15,103 nucleotides of DNA from CAZKVJ01 sp964556225 (GTDB taxonomy: Bacteria > Actinomycetota > Acidimicrobiia > Acidimicrobiales > Ilumatobacteraceae), in contig CAZKVJ010000034.1 of NCBI GenBank assembly GCA_964556225.1, forward strand, positions 1 through 15,103, given 5' to 3'. Below the pieces are notes generated by a model. That model worked only from the letters and a program-made list of their open reading frames with translations, did no database searches and was not told where the DNA came from. Every line of letters starts with the position of its first letter. The stretch's first letter is position 1. A program made the position numbers and the translations under genes. Shown here one piece after another: positions 1 to 14,870 of this stretch.

Positions 1-52
1 TCGTGCCGATATTCACATGCGGCTTCGTACGCTCGAACTTCGCCTTGCTCAT
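1..52 (-). CDS. tuf: Elongation factor Tu, N-terminal fragment (runs off the left edge)
   Basis: EF-Tu is the GTPase that brings aminoacyl-tRNA to the ribosomal A site in the cytoplasm. Only the first 17 residues are present, starting MSKAKFERTKPHVNIGT, the standard EF-Tu N-terminus just ahead of the P-loop. The ATG lies at 50-52 on the minus strand, 69 bases after the fusA stop, so this is the str-operon copy (rpsL-rpsG-fusA-tuf). No strong Shine-Dalgarno is visible; a GAGACAG stretch ends two bases before the ATG, as it also does before fusA. A second tuf ends at the other edge of the window, so the genome probably carries two copies. Identification is firm although the gene is partial. Confidence 0.95.
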   Translation of the reverse strand, partial: MSKAKFERTKPHVNIGT

Positions 53-121
53 GGCTGTCTCACTGACTCCGTGTCGTTGTGGTGCTTCGGGGTTGTCAAA
101 GAACGGGGAGGGGCCTGACGA

Positions 122-2203
<2,082 letters not shown>

Positions 2204-2339
2204 GTCTGTCTCTTCTTCCGGTGTTCGACTTCGATCCCGCGGGGGCGGCGGGAGGCGCGCAGGGCTCGGCTCGCCCTCTCAGTGCTGGCAGCCAAGCACG
2301 GCGTTCGATCCTACCGGCGCGCGGTGCAACCGCGGGTGG

Positions 2340-2810
2340 TCACCAGCGGTAGTGGGCGAAGGCGCGGTTGCTCTCGGCCATCTTCTGCATGTCGTCGCGC
2401 TTCTTCACCGAGGCGCCGAGGCCGTTGGCGGCGTCCATCAGCTCGTTCGCCAGGCACTCGGCCATGGTCTTCTCGCGGCGCTTGCGGCTGAAGTCGACGA
2501 TCCAGCGGATGGCCAGCGTGGTGGAACGGCGAGGGCGCACCTCGACGGGCACCTGATAGGTGGCGCCACCGACGCGGCGGCTGCGCACCTCGAGCGGCGG
2601 CTTCACGTTGTCGACGGCGCGCTTGACGGTGGCGAGCGGCTCGCTGCCGGTCTTCGACTCGATGATGTCCATCGCGTCGTACACGATCTTCTCGGCCACG
2701 GACTTCTTGCCGTGCAGCATCACCTTGTTGGTGAGCTGGGTGACGAGCAGCGAGCGGTGGACCGGGTCCGGGGTGAGCTCACGACGGGGGGCGGGACCCT
2801 TGCGGGGCAT
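2340..2810 (-). CDS. rpsG: Small ribosomal subunit protein S7
   Basis: S7 nucleates assembly of the 30S head by binding the 3' major domain of 16S rRNA, and it contacts E-site tRNA. The 156-residue product has the expected length. It starts MPRKGPAPRR, carries the beta-hairpin region RVGGATYQVPVEV (residues 79-91) and ends NRAFAHYRW, all typical of bacterial S7. It begins 11 bases after the rpsL stop. An AAGGA ribosome-binding site overlaps the last codons and stop of rpsL, which suggests translational coupling. In E. coli S7 represses its own operon through the rpsL-rpsG spacer. Here that spacer is only 11 bases, so any such control would have to use another site (inference). Confidence 0.98.
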   Translation of the reverse strand: MPRKGPAPRRELTPDPVHRSLLVTQLTNKVMLHGKKSVAEKIVYDAMDIIESKTGSEPLATVKRAVDNVKPPLEVRSRRVGGATYQVPVEVRPRRSTTLAIRWIVDFSRKRREKTMAECLANELMDAANGLGASVKKRDDMQKMAESNRAFAHYRW

Positions 2811-2821
2811 CGTTCAGTCCT

Positions 2822-3193
2822 TCACTTCTCGCGCTTCGCGCCGTACCGGCTGCGGGCCTGCTTGCGGTTCTTCACACCGGCGGCGTCGAGTGCACCCCGG
2901 ATGACCTTGTAGCGAACGCCGGGCAGGTCGCGGACGCGCCCGCCGCGCACGAGCACGATCGAGTGCTCCTGCAGGTTGTGGCCCTCGCCGGGGATGTAGG
3001 CGGTCACCTCGACGCCGCTCGACAGACGGACCCGGGCCACCTTGCGCAGCGCCGAGTTCGGCTTCTTCGGAGTGGTCGTGAACACGCGGGTGCACACCCC
3101 CCGGCGCTGGGGCGAGCCCTTCAGCGCCGGGGTCTTGGACTTGGAGAACTTGGTGCTGCGGCCCTGGCGGACCAGCTGCTGAATGGTGGGCAC
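2822..3193 (-). CDS. rpsL: Small ribosomal subunit protein S12
   Basis: S12 lies at the 30S decoding centre and influences fidelity; it is the classic site of streptomycin-resistance mutations. The product is 123 residues from a GTG start at 3191-3193, which gives MPTIQQLVRQG, the typical actinobacterial N-terminus. GGAGAGGT lies six bases upstream. The open frame continues far upstream into rpoC, but that part is not S12. Conserved features are QRRGVCTRV (29-37), TTTPKKPNSALRK (39-51, Lys43 intact), GEGHNLQEHS (69-78) and DLPGVRY (89-95). Asp89 is the residue methylthiolated by RimO in E. coli. Residue 88 is Arg (codon CGC) where E. coli and Mycobacterium have Lys; K88R is a known streptomycin-resistance substitution. 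It is the first gene of the rpsL-rpsG-fusA-tuf unit. Confidence 0.97.
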   Translation of the reverse strand: MPTIQQLVRQGRSTKFSKSKTPALKGSPQRRGVCTRVFTTTPKKPNSALRKVARVRLSSGVEVTAYIPGEGHNLQEHSIVLVRGGRVRDLPGVRYKVIRGALDAAGVKNRKQARSRYGAKREK

Positions 3194-3199
3194 GCGTGT

Positions 3200-3207
3200 A
3201 CCTCTCC
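3200..3207 (-). promoter_or_regulatory. Ribosome-binding site that fixes the rpsL GTG start
   Basis: The sense-strand sequence is GGAGAGGT, six bases before the GTG at 3191-3193. The open frame extends to 3772 with no stop, so this site plus the conserved PTIQQLVRQG N-terminus are what place the start at GTG 3193 rather than further upstream. Confidence 0.75.
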
Positions 3208-3267
3208 GACTTCCGTGTGCGGCCTTCGTGAGCGAGCGGCGCCGGGATCGGCGCCCAGGACCCTGCA

Positions 3268-3297
3268 AGGTTAGAGGCCCGCTCCCCGGCACGGCAA
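3268..3297 (-). promoter_or_regulatory. Putative promoter of the str operon (rpsL-rpsG-fusA-tuf)
   Basis: On the minus strand a TTGCCG hexamer (3292-3297) is followed after 18 bases by TAACCT (3268-3273), matching the actinobacterial TTGnnn/TAnnnT pattern. Transcription would start near 3261, leaving a leader of about 70 bases. That leader contains a GGCGCC-6-GGCGCC inverted repeat at 3238-3255. The -35 hexamer falls in the loop of the hairpin that follows rpoC. The -35 match is only moderate, so this is a candidate; read-through from rpoC may also supply transcripts. Confidence 0.4.
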
Positions 3298-3309
3298 CCC
3301 GCCGGGGAG
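3282..3309 (-). terminator. Hairpin after rpoC, possible terminator without U-tract
   Basis: A perfect 9-bp stem (3282-3290 pairing with 3301-3309, CTCCCCGGC/GCCGGGGAG) with a 10-base loop begins 11 bases after the rpoC stop. No run of T follows on the transcript strand. GC-rich hairpins lacking a U-tract are common at actinobacterial gene ends. It may give partial termination between rpoBC and the str genes, or it may protect the rpoC mRNA end. Confidence 0.5.
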
Positions 3310-3320
3310 GGGTCACCAGA

Positions 3321-7238
<3,918 letters not shown>

Positions 7239-7292
7239 CGTTGCCGTCCCTGTCTCGCTTCTCGTGAGTCGTTCGTTCGTGGTGTGGGTGGG

Positions 7293-10886
<3,594 letters not shown>

Positions 10887-10996
10887 GGCTTACTCCCTGT
10901 CGGCGGACGAGGACGGGTCGGCGAACGGTGCCGGGGCGCGCGAGGGCAGAGCCGGAAAAATGAACGGAGTCCACAGGCGACGCACGGCAACGAAGG

Positions 10997-11026
10997 ATGC
11001 TACCGCCGAGTCGAGAGCGTCGTCAA
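10997..11026 (-). promoter_or_regulatory. rpoB-proximal promoter
   Basis: On the minus strand TTGACG (11021-11026) and TAGCAT (10997-11002) are separated by 18 bases, a very good match to a housekeeping-sigma promoter. Initiation near 10990 would give an rpoB leader of about 100 bases. It lies in the 283-base gap between rplL and rpoB, downstream of the rplL hairpin and of a second promoter with the same -35 hexamer. Confidence 0.7.
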
Positions 11027-11069
11027 CCAGACGGGCACGCCGCCCGGCGACCCATCCGAAGGTGCGCGC

Positions 11070-11098
11070 AGGGTAAAGGAGAACGCCCGGCGCGTCAA
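11070..11098 (-). promoter_or_regulatory. rpoB-distal promoter
   Basis: On the minus strand TTGACG (11093-11098) and TACCCT (11070-11075) are separated by exactly 17 bases. Initiation near 11063 would give an rpoB leader of about 175 bases that reads through the second promoter. It sits 14 bases downstream of the hairpin that ends rplJL, so rpoBC can be transcribed independently of the ribosomal-protein genes. Confidence 0.7.
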
Positions 11099-11112
11099 GC
11101 ACCCCGGGCGCG

Positions 11113-11145
11113 CCACGGGCCCGCAGTTGCGCTGCGGGCCCGTGG
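11113..11145 (-). terminator. Strong hairpin after rplL, probable terminator
   Basis: A perfect 14-bp stem (11113-11126 with 11132-11145) closes on a 5-base loop, beginning 24 bases after the rplL stop. It is the strongest simple hairpin I found in the window. No U-tract follows, as is usual in high-GC actinobacteria, so it may act as a partial terminator or as an mRNA 3' end. Its place between rplL and two rpoB promoters fits a boundary that sets the ratio of stalk protein to polymerase. Confidence 0.7.
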
Positions 11146-11169
11146 ATCAGCGGTTCGGCGCGACGAGGG

Positions 11170-11556
11170 TCACTTCACCTCGACGGTCGCGCCGGCCTCC
11201 TCGAGCTTGGCCTTGGCCTTGTCGGCCTCGTCCTTGTTGACCTTCTCGAGCACCGGCTTCGGGGCGGCGTCGACGAGGTCCTTGGCCTCCTTCAGGCCCA
11301 GGCTGGTGAGCTCGCGGACCACCTTGATGACCTGGATCTTCTGAGCACCGGCCTCGGCGAGGACGACGTCGAACTCGTCCTTCTCCTCCTCGGCGGCCGG
11401 CGCAGCACCGGCGGGCGCACCGGCGACGGCGGCCACGGCGACCGGCGCGGCGGCGGTGACGCCGAAGCGCTCCTCGAACGCGTCGAGCAGCTCCTTCAGC
11501 TCGATGACGGTCATGTTGGAGATCCCGTCGAGGATCTCGTCCTTGGTGAGAGCCAT
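11170..11556 (-). CDS. rplL: Large ribosomal subunit protein L7/L12
   Basis: L7/L12 is the multi-copy stalk protein that recruits translational GTPases (EF-G, EF-Tu, IF2) and stimulates GTP hydrolysis. The 128-residue product shows the usual plan. A dimerising N-terminal domain (about 1-33) is followed by a flexible Ala/Pro/Gly hinge (about 34-58). The globular C-terminal domain (about 60-128) carries EFDVVL and SLGLKEAKDLVDAAPK, which contain the factor-binding helices. It follows rplJ by 60 bases. AGGAGT lies ten bases before the ATG. A 14-bp hairpin follows the stop. No anomalies were seen. Confidence 0.98.
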   Translation of the reverse strand: MALTKDEILDGISNMTVIELKELLDAFEERFGVTAAAPVAVAAVAGAPAGAAPAAEEEKDEFDVVLAEAGAQKIQVIKVVRELTSLGLKEAKDLVDAAPKPVLEKVNKDEADKAKAKLEEAGATVEVK

Positions 11557-11616
11557 GGTGGCAGTTACTCCTGTGTGTGCGAAGTGGTGAGATGGGGTTC
11601 GTGAGGCAGCGGCCGC

Positions 11617-12165
11617 TCAGGCGGCCTGCTGATCGATGAGGGCCTTCAGGCCGTAGGCCAGGTTGCGGGGCAGCGCCTGGAGCAGGCCGGCCGTCTTGAC
11701 GAGCGGGGCCTGCAGGGCACCGGCGAGCTGGGCCAGCAGCACCTCCCGGGACGGGAGGTCGGCCAGGGCTTCGACATCGGCGGCGGTCACGGTCCGACCG
11801 CCGACGACGCCGCCCTTCAGCACCAGCAGCGGGTTCGTCTTGGCGTGGTCCCGCAGGGCCTTGGCCACCGCGGCGGCGTCGCCGCTGACGAACGTGATCG
11901 CCGTCGGTCCGACGAGCAGCTCGTCGAGACCATCGATGCCCGCTTCCTGGGCGGCCCGGCGGGCCAGGGTGTTCTTGTACACCTTGTGCTCACCGCCGGC
12001 GGCGGTCAGCTTGCGGCGCAGCTCGGAGAGCGACTTCACCGTCATCCCCCGGTACTCGCTGATGATCGCGGCATCGGCCGACGAGAGCTTCTCGCGGACC
12101 TCGGTCACCACCGCCACCTTCTCCGGACGCGGCTCGGCCACCGTGTCTGCGGACTGGGTCGACAT
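11617..12165 (-). CDS. rplJ: Large ribosomal subunit protein L10
   Basis: L10 anchors the L7/L12 dimers to 23S rRNA and, with L12, represses its own mRNA by binding the leader. From the start chosen here the product has 182 residues. The N-terminal RNA-binding domain includes SEYRGMTVKSLSELRRKL and KVYKNTLARRA. The C-terminal helices that carry L12 dimers follow LPSREVLLAQLAGAL. Two in-frame ATGs lie six bases apart. The first (12169-12171) is only about three bases from the AGGAGG core, whereas the second (12163-12165) is nine bases away and reads MSTQSADT, so I prefer the second; the first would add two residues. The gene is preceded by a 200-base leader with strong structure and followed by rplL. 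Confidence 0.96.
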   Translation of the reverse strand: MSTQSADTVAEPRPEKVAVVTEVREKLSSADAAIISEYRGMTVKSLSELRRKLTAAGGEHKVYKNTLARRAAQEAGIDGLDELLVGPTAITFVSGDAAAVAKALRDHAKTNPLLVLKGGVVGGRTVTAADVEALADLPSREVLLAQLAGALQAPLVKTAGLLQALPRNLAYGLKALIDQQAA

Positions 12166-12172
12166 GGTCATG

Positions 12173-12180
12173 CACCTCCT
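12173..12180 (-). promoter_or_regulatory. rplJ ribosome-binding site
   Basis: The sense sequence AGGAGGTG is a near-perfect anti-16S match. Its distance from the two ATGs favours the ATG at 12165. Seven of its bases (GGAGGTG) are exactly complementary to a CACCTCC stretch in the leader at 12259-12265, so it could be masked by pairing. Confidence 0.7.
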
Positions 12181-12183
12181 CTC

Positions 12184-12232
12184 GTGTCGCTCGGGGCGCT
12201 CGCATGATGCGAACGCCTCCGGGTAGCGACAC
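12184..12232 (-). promoter_or_regulatory. Long hairpin just upstream of the rplJ ribosome-binding site
   Basis: The stem arms GTGTCGCT/AGCGACAC (12225-12232 with 12184-12191) form a perfect 8-bp outer helix. Inside it, a 3-bp CGG/CCG helix and a 10-bp helix (GGCGTTCGCA/TGCGAGCGCC with one G-U pair) close on a 3-base loop. This gives about 21 pairs in 49 bases, ending three bases before the Shine-Dalgarno. There is no U-tract. It is probably part of the regulated rplJ leader, stabilising the mRNA or controlling access to the start site; its exact role is inference. Confidence 0.6.
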
Positions 12233-12254
12233 GGCGCCCGGGACCGGGCAGCAT

Positions 12255-12334
12255 CGCGGGAGGTGTCCGCCTCGGCCGGCGGGGCCGTGCCCCATTACCC
12301 GCCCGGATGGGCGGACCGACGGTCTTCGGCGAGC
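12255..12334 (-). promoter_or_regulatory. L10 leader-type autoregulatory RNA element
   Basis: The rplA-rplJ gap (202 bases) contains, on the sense strand, CCGAAGACCG (12320-12329), a 6-bp CCGCCC/GGGCGG hairpin (12299-12314), a TAAT (12294-12297) and GGCCGAGGCGG (12267-12277). Their order and wording resemble the ribosomal L10 leader family, where L10-L12 binds and represses rplJL. A GGGGC/GCCCC helix (12281-12293) and a CCGCC/GGCGG helix (12267-12282) overlap and would be mutually exclusive, as expected of a switch. A TAACCT at 12361-12366 could be the -10 of a promoter for this leader, but no good -35 is visible. The boundaries are approximate. Confidence 0.7.
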
Positions 12335-12373
12335 AACCGGTTCGGTTGGATCGGCTGGTCAGGTTACCAGGCG

Positions 12374-13078
12374 TCAGGCCGGCTGCTCGGGGCGCAACCG
12401 GTTCGTGTCGACCTTGACACCGGGGCCCATGGTCGACGAGAGCGTGATCTTCTTGAAGTACCGGCCCTTGGCGGCCGCCGGCTTGGCCCGCTGCAGCTCG
12501 TCGACCACGGCTCGGAAGTTCGCCTCGAGGGCCGCCGCCTCGAAGCTGGCCTTGCCGATCGGCACGTGCACGTTGCCGTAGCGGTCGGTGCGGTACTCGA
12601 CCTTGCCACCCTTGAACTCGGTGACGGCCCGCCCGACGTCCTGGGTCACGGTGCCGGTCTTCGGGTTCGGCATGAGGCCTCGGGGGCCGAGCACCCGGCC
12701 GAGCCGGCCGACCAGGGGCATCATGTCCGGCGTGGCGATGGCCACGTCGAAGTCGAACTTGCCGCCTTCGACCTCGGCGGCGAGGTCGTCGGCCCCGACG
12801 ATGTCGGCGCCCGCCTTGCGGGCCTCGTCGGCCGCCTCGCCGGCAGCGAACACCGCGACGCGCACGTCCTTGCCGGTGCCCGACGGCAGGGCGACCGTGC
12901 CCCGCACCATCTGGTCGGCCTTGCGCGGGTCGACGCCGAGGCGCACGGCGACGTCGATGGACTCGTCGAAGCCGGCGCTGGCGAGGCTCTTGACGAGCTC
13001 GAGCGCCTCAGCCGGGGTGAACTGCTGGTCACGGTCGTAGCGCTTGAGCGCGTCGACGTACTTCTTGCCCTTCGGCAT
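12374..13078 (-). CDS. rplA: Large ribosomal subunit protein L1
   Basis: L1 forms the mobile L1 stalk that helps release E-site tRNA, and in many bacteria it represses its own operon. The 234-residue product has standard length. It starts MPKGKKYVDALKRYD and contains the L1 signature region VGRLGRVLGPRGLMPNPKTG (124-143). The C-terminal ITLSSTMGPGVKVD segment follows. GGGAGG lies five bases before the ATG. It follows rplK by 76 bases, with no promoter seen between them, and is followed by the 202-base rplJ leader. No anomalies were seen. Confidence 0.98.
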   Translation of the reverse strand: MPKGKKYVDALKRYDRDQQFTPAEALELVKSLASAGFDESIDVAVRLGVDPRKADQMVRGTVALPSGTGKDVRVAVFAAGEAADEARKAGADIVGADDLAAEVEGGKFDFDVAIATPDMMPLVGRLGRVLGPRGLMPNPKTGTVTQDVGRAVTEFKGGKVEYRTDRYGNVHVPIGKASFEAAALEANFRAVVDELQRAKPAAAKGRYFKKITLSSTMGPGVKVDTNRLRPEQPA

Positions 13079-13154
13079 GGATGCCTCCCTCTGGTTCGGT
13101 GGGTCCGCCCGGGCGAGGTGATCCCGGGTCGGCGGTGGATTCGGACGGGCCCCG

Positions 13155-13580
13155 TCAGACGACCTGTAGGCCCATCGAGCGGGCGGTGCCCCGGACCTGC
13201 TGCTTGGCGGCCTCGAGGTCGTTGGCGTTCAGGTCCGGCATCTTGATCTTGGCGACCTCTTCGATGTCGGCCTCGGTGACGGTGCCGGCGCTCGCCTTGC
13301 CCGGGGTCTTCGAGCCCTTCTCCAGGCCCGCCTTCTGGCGCAGCAGCACCGGCGTCGGCGGGGTCTTGAGGATGAACGAGAACGAGCGGTCCTCGAAGAT
13401 GGTGATCTCGACCGGGATGATGGTCCCGGCCTGCGCCTCCGTGGCCGCGTTGTACTGCTTCACGAAGTCCATGATCGGCACGCCGTGCGGGCCCAGCGCG
13501 GTGCCCACCGGCGGGGCCGGGGTGGCCTTGCCCGCCGGGATCTGGATCTTGACGATCGCTGCGACCTTCTTCTTCGCCAT
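13155..13580 (-). CDS. rplK: Large ribosomal subunit protein L11
   Basis: L11 binds the GTPase-associated centre of 23S rRNA with the L10/L12 stalk; its N-terminal domain forms one wall of the thiostrepton site and is needed for RelA activation in E. coli. The 141-residue product has normal length and the usual C-terminal rRNA-binding region (DLNANDLEAA, GTARSMGL). The N-terminal helix is unusual. Where E. coli has PPVGPALGQQGVNIMEF, this protein reads PPVGTALGPHGVPIMDF (residues 23-39), so E. coli Pro26 is Thr27 and Gln30 is Pro31. It lies 43 bases after nusG with only a weak GGAAG ribosome-binding site, and 76 bases before rplA, and is probably co-transcribed with both. Confidence 0.98.
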   Translation of the reverse strand: MAKKKVAAIVKIQIPAGKATPAPPVGTALGPHGVPIMDFVKQYNAATEAQAGTIIPVEITIFEDRSFSFILKTPPTPVLLRQKAGLEKGSKTPGKASAGTVTEADIEEVAKIKMPDLNANDLEAAKQQVRGTARSMGLQVV

Positions 13581-13623
13581 CTTGCTGCTTCTTCCGGTGT
13601 CGTTCGGGGGGATCGGTTCGGGC

Positions 13624-14361
13624 TCAGAGCTTCGCCACTTGGGCGAAGTCCATCTCCACGAGGGTCTCGCGGCCGAAGATGTTGACCAGGACCTTCAGCT
13701 TGAGGTGGTCGGCGTTGATCTCGGCGATCGTGCCGGAGAAGTCCGCGAACGGGCCCTCCTTCACGCGCACGCTCTCGCCGACCTCGTACTCGAGCTTGGG
13801 CTTCTTGCGGGCCGGCGCCTCCTGGCCGTCACCCTTGGCCGACAGGAAGGTCTCGACCTCCCGCCGCGACAGGGGCGTGGGCTTCTGGCCCTTCTGGCTC
13901 TGGCCGACGAAGCCGGTGACGCCCGGGGTGTTGCGGATGCAGTACCAGGACTCGTCGTCCATCTCGCAGCGCACCAGCAGGTAGCCGGGGAACACCTTCT
14001 TCTGCACGACCTGCTTGCGCCCGCCCTTGAACTCGACGACGTCCTCCATCGGGATGACGACCTCGTAGATCTTCTCCTCCATGTTCATGGACTGGATGCG
14101 GGCGGCCAGGTTGGCCGAGACCTTCTTCTCGTACCCGGACTGGGTGTGGACCACGTACCAGCGTCCCGGGCGGGTCCACGGCGTGTCGATCGGGCCGGCA
14201 GGCTCGCCGGACTCGTCCTCGCCCGACTCGCCAGTGTCGTCGTCGGCCTCGGCGGCCGGCGACTCGGGCTCGGTGGTCAGGTCGAACGCCACGTCGGGCT
14301 CGCCCGGCGCGTCCTCGGCAGCGGCGAGGTCGTCGCCGAGCGGCAGCAGGTCGTCACTCAT
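13624..14361 (-). CDS. nusG: Transcription termination/antitermination factor NusG
   Basis: NusG binds RNA polymerase through its NGN domain and links it to Rho or to the ribosome (S10) through its KOW domain. The 245-residue product begins with an acidic, low-complexity extension (about 1-62, rich in Asp, Glu, Gly, Ser and Pro), as in other actinobacterial NusG. The NGN domain follows from RWYVVHTQSGYE (67-78) through FPGYLLV (124-130) to about 175. A charged linker leads to the KOW domain (about 193-245, with VKEGPFADFSG at 200-210). The open frame continues upstream to 14487, but that part overlaps secE; the start is set at the ATG 14359-14361, five bases after the secE stop. AAGGAC at the end of secE probably serves as its ribosome-binding site, so the two genes are coupled. 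Confidence 0.97.
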   Translation of the reverse strand: MSDDLLPLGDDLAAAEDAPGEPDVAFDLTTEPESPAAEADDDTGESGEDESGEPAGPIDTPWTRPGRWYVVHTQSGYEKKVSANLAARIQSMNMEEKIYEVVIPMEDVVEFKGGRKQVVQKKVFPGYLLVRCEMDDESWYCIRNTPGVTGFVGQSQKGQKPTPLSRREVETFLSAKGDGQEAPARKKPKLEYEVGESVRVKEGPFADFSGTIAEINADHLKLKVLVNIFGRETLVEMDFAQVAKL

Positions 14362-14366
14362 GGTCC

Positions 14367-14672
14367 TCAGTCCTTGTACAGCCAGCCCGACAGCAGCCCG
14401 AAGAGCGCGTCGAGGCCGCCGATGTAGGCGGTGAACACGACCACGGTGGCGAGGACGATGATCGAGTAGCGGCGCACCTCGGGCCACTTGGGCCAGGCGA
14501 CCTTGCGCATCTCCTCGCGGACCTCGCGGAGGTACTGCAGCGGGGTGGTGCGCTTCTCGCCGTGGGGCCGGTTGGGGGTGCTGCGCTGGCCGCGCGTCGG
14601 CTGGCCCTGCTCGTCCAGGGCGCCCATGCGCTTCAGCGTGCGCTTCTGCTCCCGATTCAGGTCCATCGACAT
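14367..14672 (-). CDS. secE: Preprotein translocase subunit SecE
   Basis: SecE clamps the two halves of SecY in the inner-membrane Sec translocon. The 101-residue product has a Lys/Arg-rich cytoplasmic part, the conserved amphipathic segment EEMRKVAWPKWPEV (53-66) and one membrane span (about 70-92), ending SGWLYKD. The frame is open upstream through the tRNA gene, so the start must be chosen. ATG 14670-14672 (MSMDLNREQ) and ATG 14664-14666 (MDLNREQ) are both possible, and neither has a strong ribosome-binding site. I use the first. It lies 47 bases after the tRNA-Trp 3' end and five bases before nusG, the usual secE-nusG arrangement. Confidence 0.95.
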   Translation of the reverse strand: MSMDLNREQKRTLKRMGALDEQGQPTRGQRSTPNRPHGEKRTTPLQYLREVREEMRKVAWPKWPEVRRYSIIVLATVVVFTAYIGGLDALFGLLSGWLYKD

Positions 14673-14719
14673 GGCGTACTCGCAGTTCGTCTCGTTGGCG
14701 GTGCCGTTCGAGTTTGTTG

Positions 14720-14792
14720 CAGGGCAGGAGGGACTCGAACCCCCGACCGTCGGTTTTGGAGACCGATGCTCTACCAGCTGAGCTACTGCCCT
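14720..14792 (-). tRNA. tRNA-Trp (anticodon CCA)
   Basis: A full cloverleaf can be folded on the minus strand. It has acceptor AGGGCAG/CTGCCCT (14786-14792 with 14721-14727), D stem GCTC/GAGC, anticodon stem TCGGT/ACCGA with the 7-base loop CTCCAAA (anticodon CCA), T stem with loop TTCGAGT and discriminator G at 14720. The length is 73 bases. The 3' CCA is not encoded (the next bases are CAA). A tRNA-Trp just upstream of secE-nusG is a common bacterial arrangement, and the tRNA is probably cut from a tRNA-secE-nusG transcript. Confidence 0.97.
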
Positions 14793-14808
14793 CGGTGCAG
14801 GGGGTGCC

Positions 14809-14836
14809 AGGCTACCAGCGGCAGTGACCGTGTCAC
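14809..14836 (-). promoter_or_regulatory. Putative promoter of tRNA-Trp-secE-nusG
   Basis: On the minus strand GTGACA (14831-14836) and TAGCCT (14809-14814) are separated by 16 bases. Initiation near 14802 would leave about ten bases before the tRNA 5' end. The -35 is one base off TTGACA. A perfect inverted repeat, GTGAC-3-GTCAC (14824-14836), overlaps it and could be an operator, or chance. It lies in the 78-base gap between rpmG and the tRNA. Confidence 0.5.
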
Positions 14837-14870
14837 CCGCCGAGATCCGGCCCACCCCGCGGCTCGGTCG

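Noticed and set aside
94..99. TTGACA on the minus strand in the fusA-tuf gap, as a tuf promoter.
   Set aside because: The -35 is perfect, but no TAnnnT hexamer lies 16-19 bases downstream (CGACAC at 17), so I cannot support a promoter.
2308..2313. TAGGAT on the minus strand in the rpsG-fusA gap, as a fusA promoter -10.
   Set aside because: No -35-like hexamer at 16-19 bases; the only TTG nearby is 10 bases away.
14362..14487. Upstream extension of the nusG frame to 287 residues.
   Set aside because: It overlaps the conserved membrane segment of secE in another frame; an ATG with suitable spacing lies at 14361.
14673..14855. Upstream extension of the secE frame to 162 residues.
   Set aside because: It reads straight through the tRNA-Trp gene; the conserved SecE part begins at about 14672.
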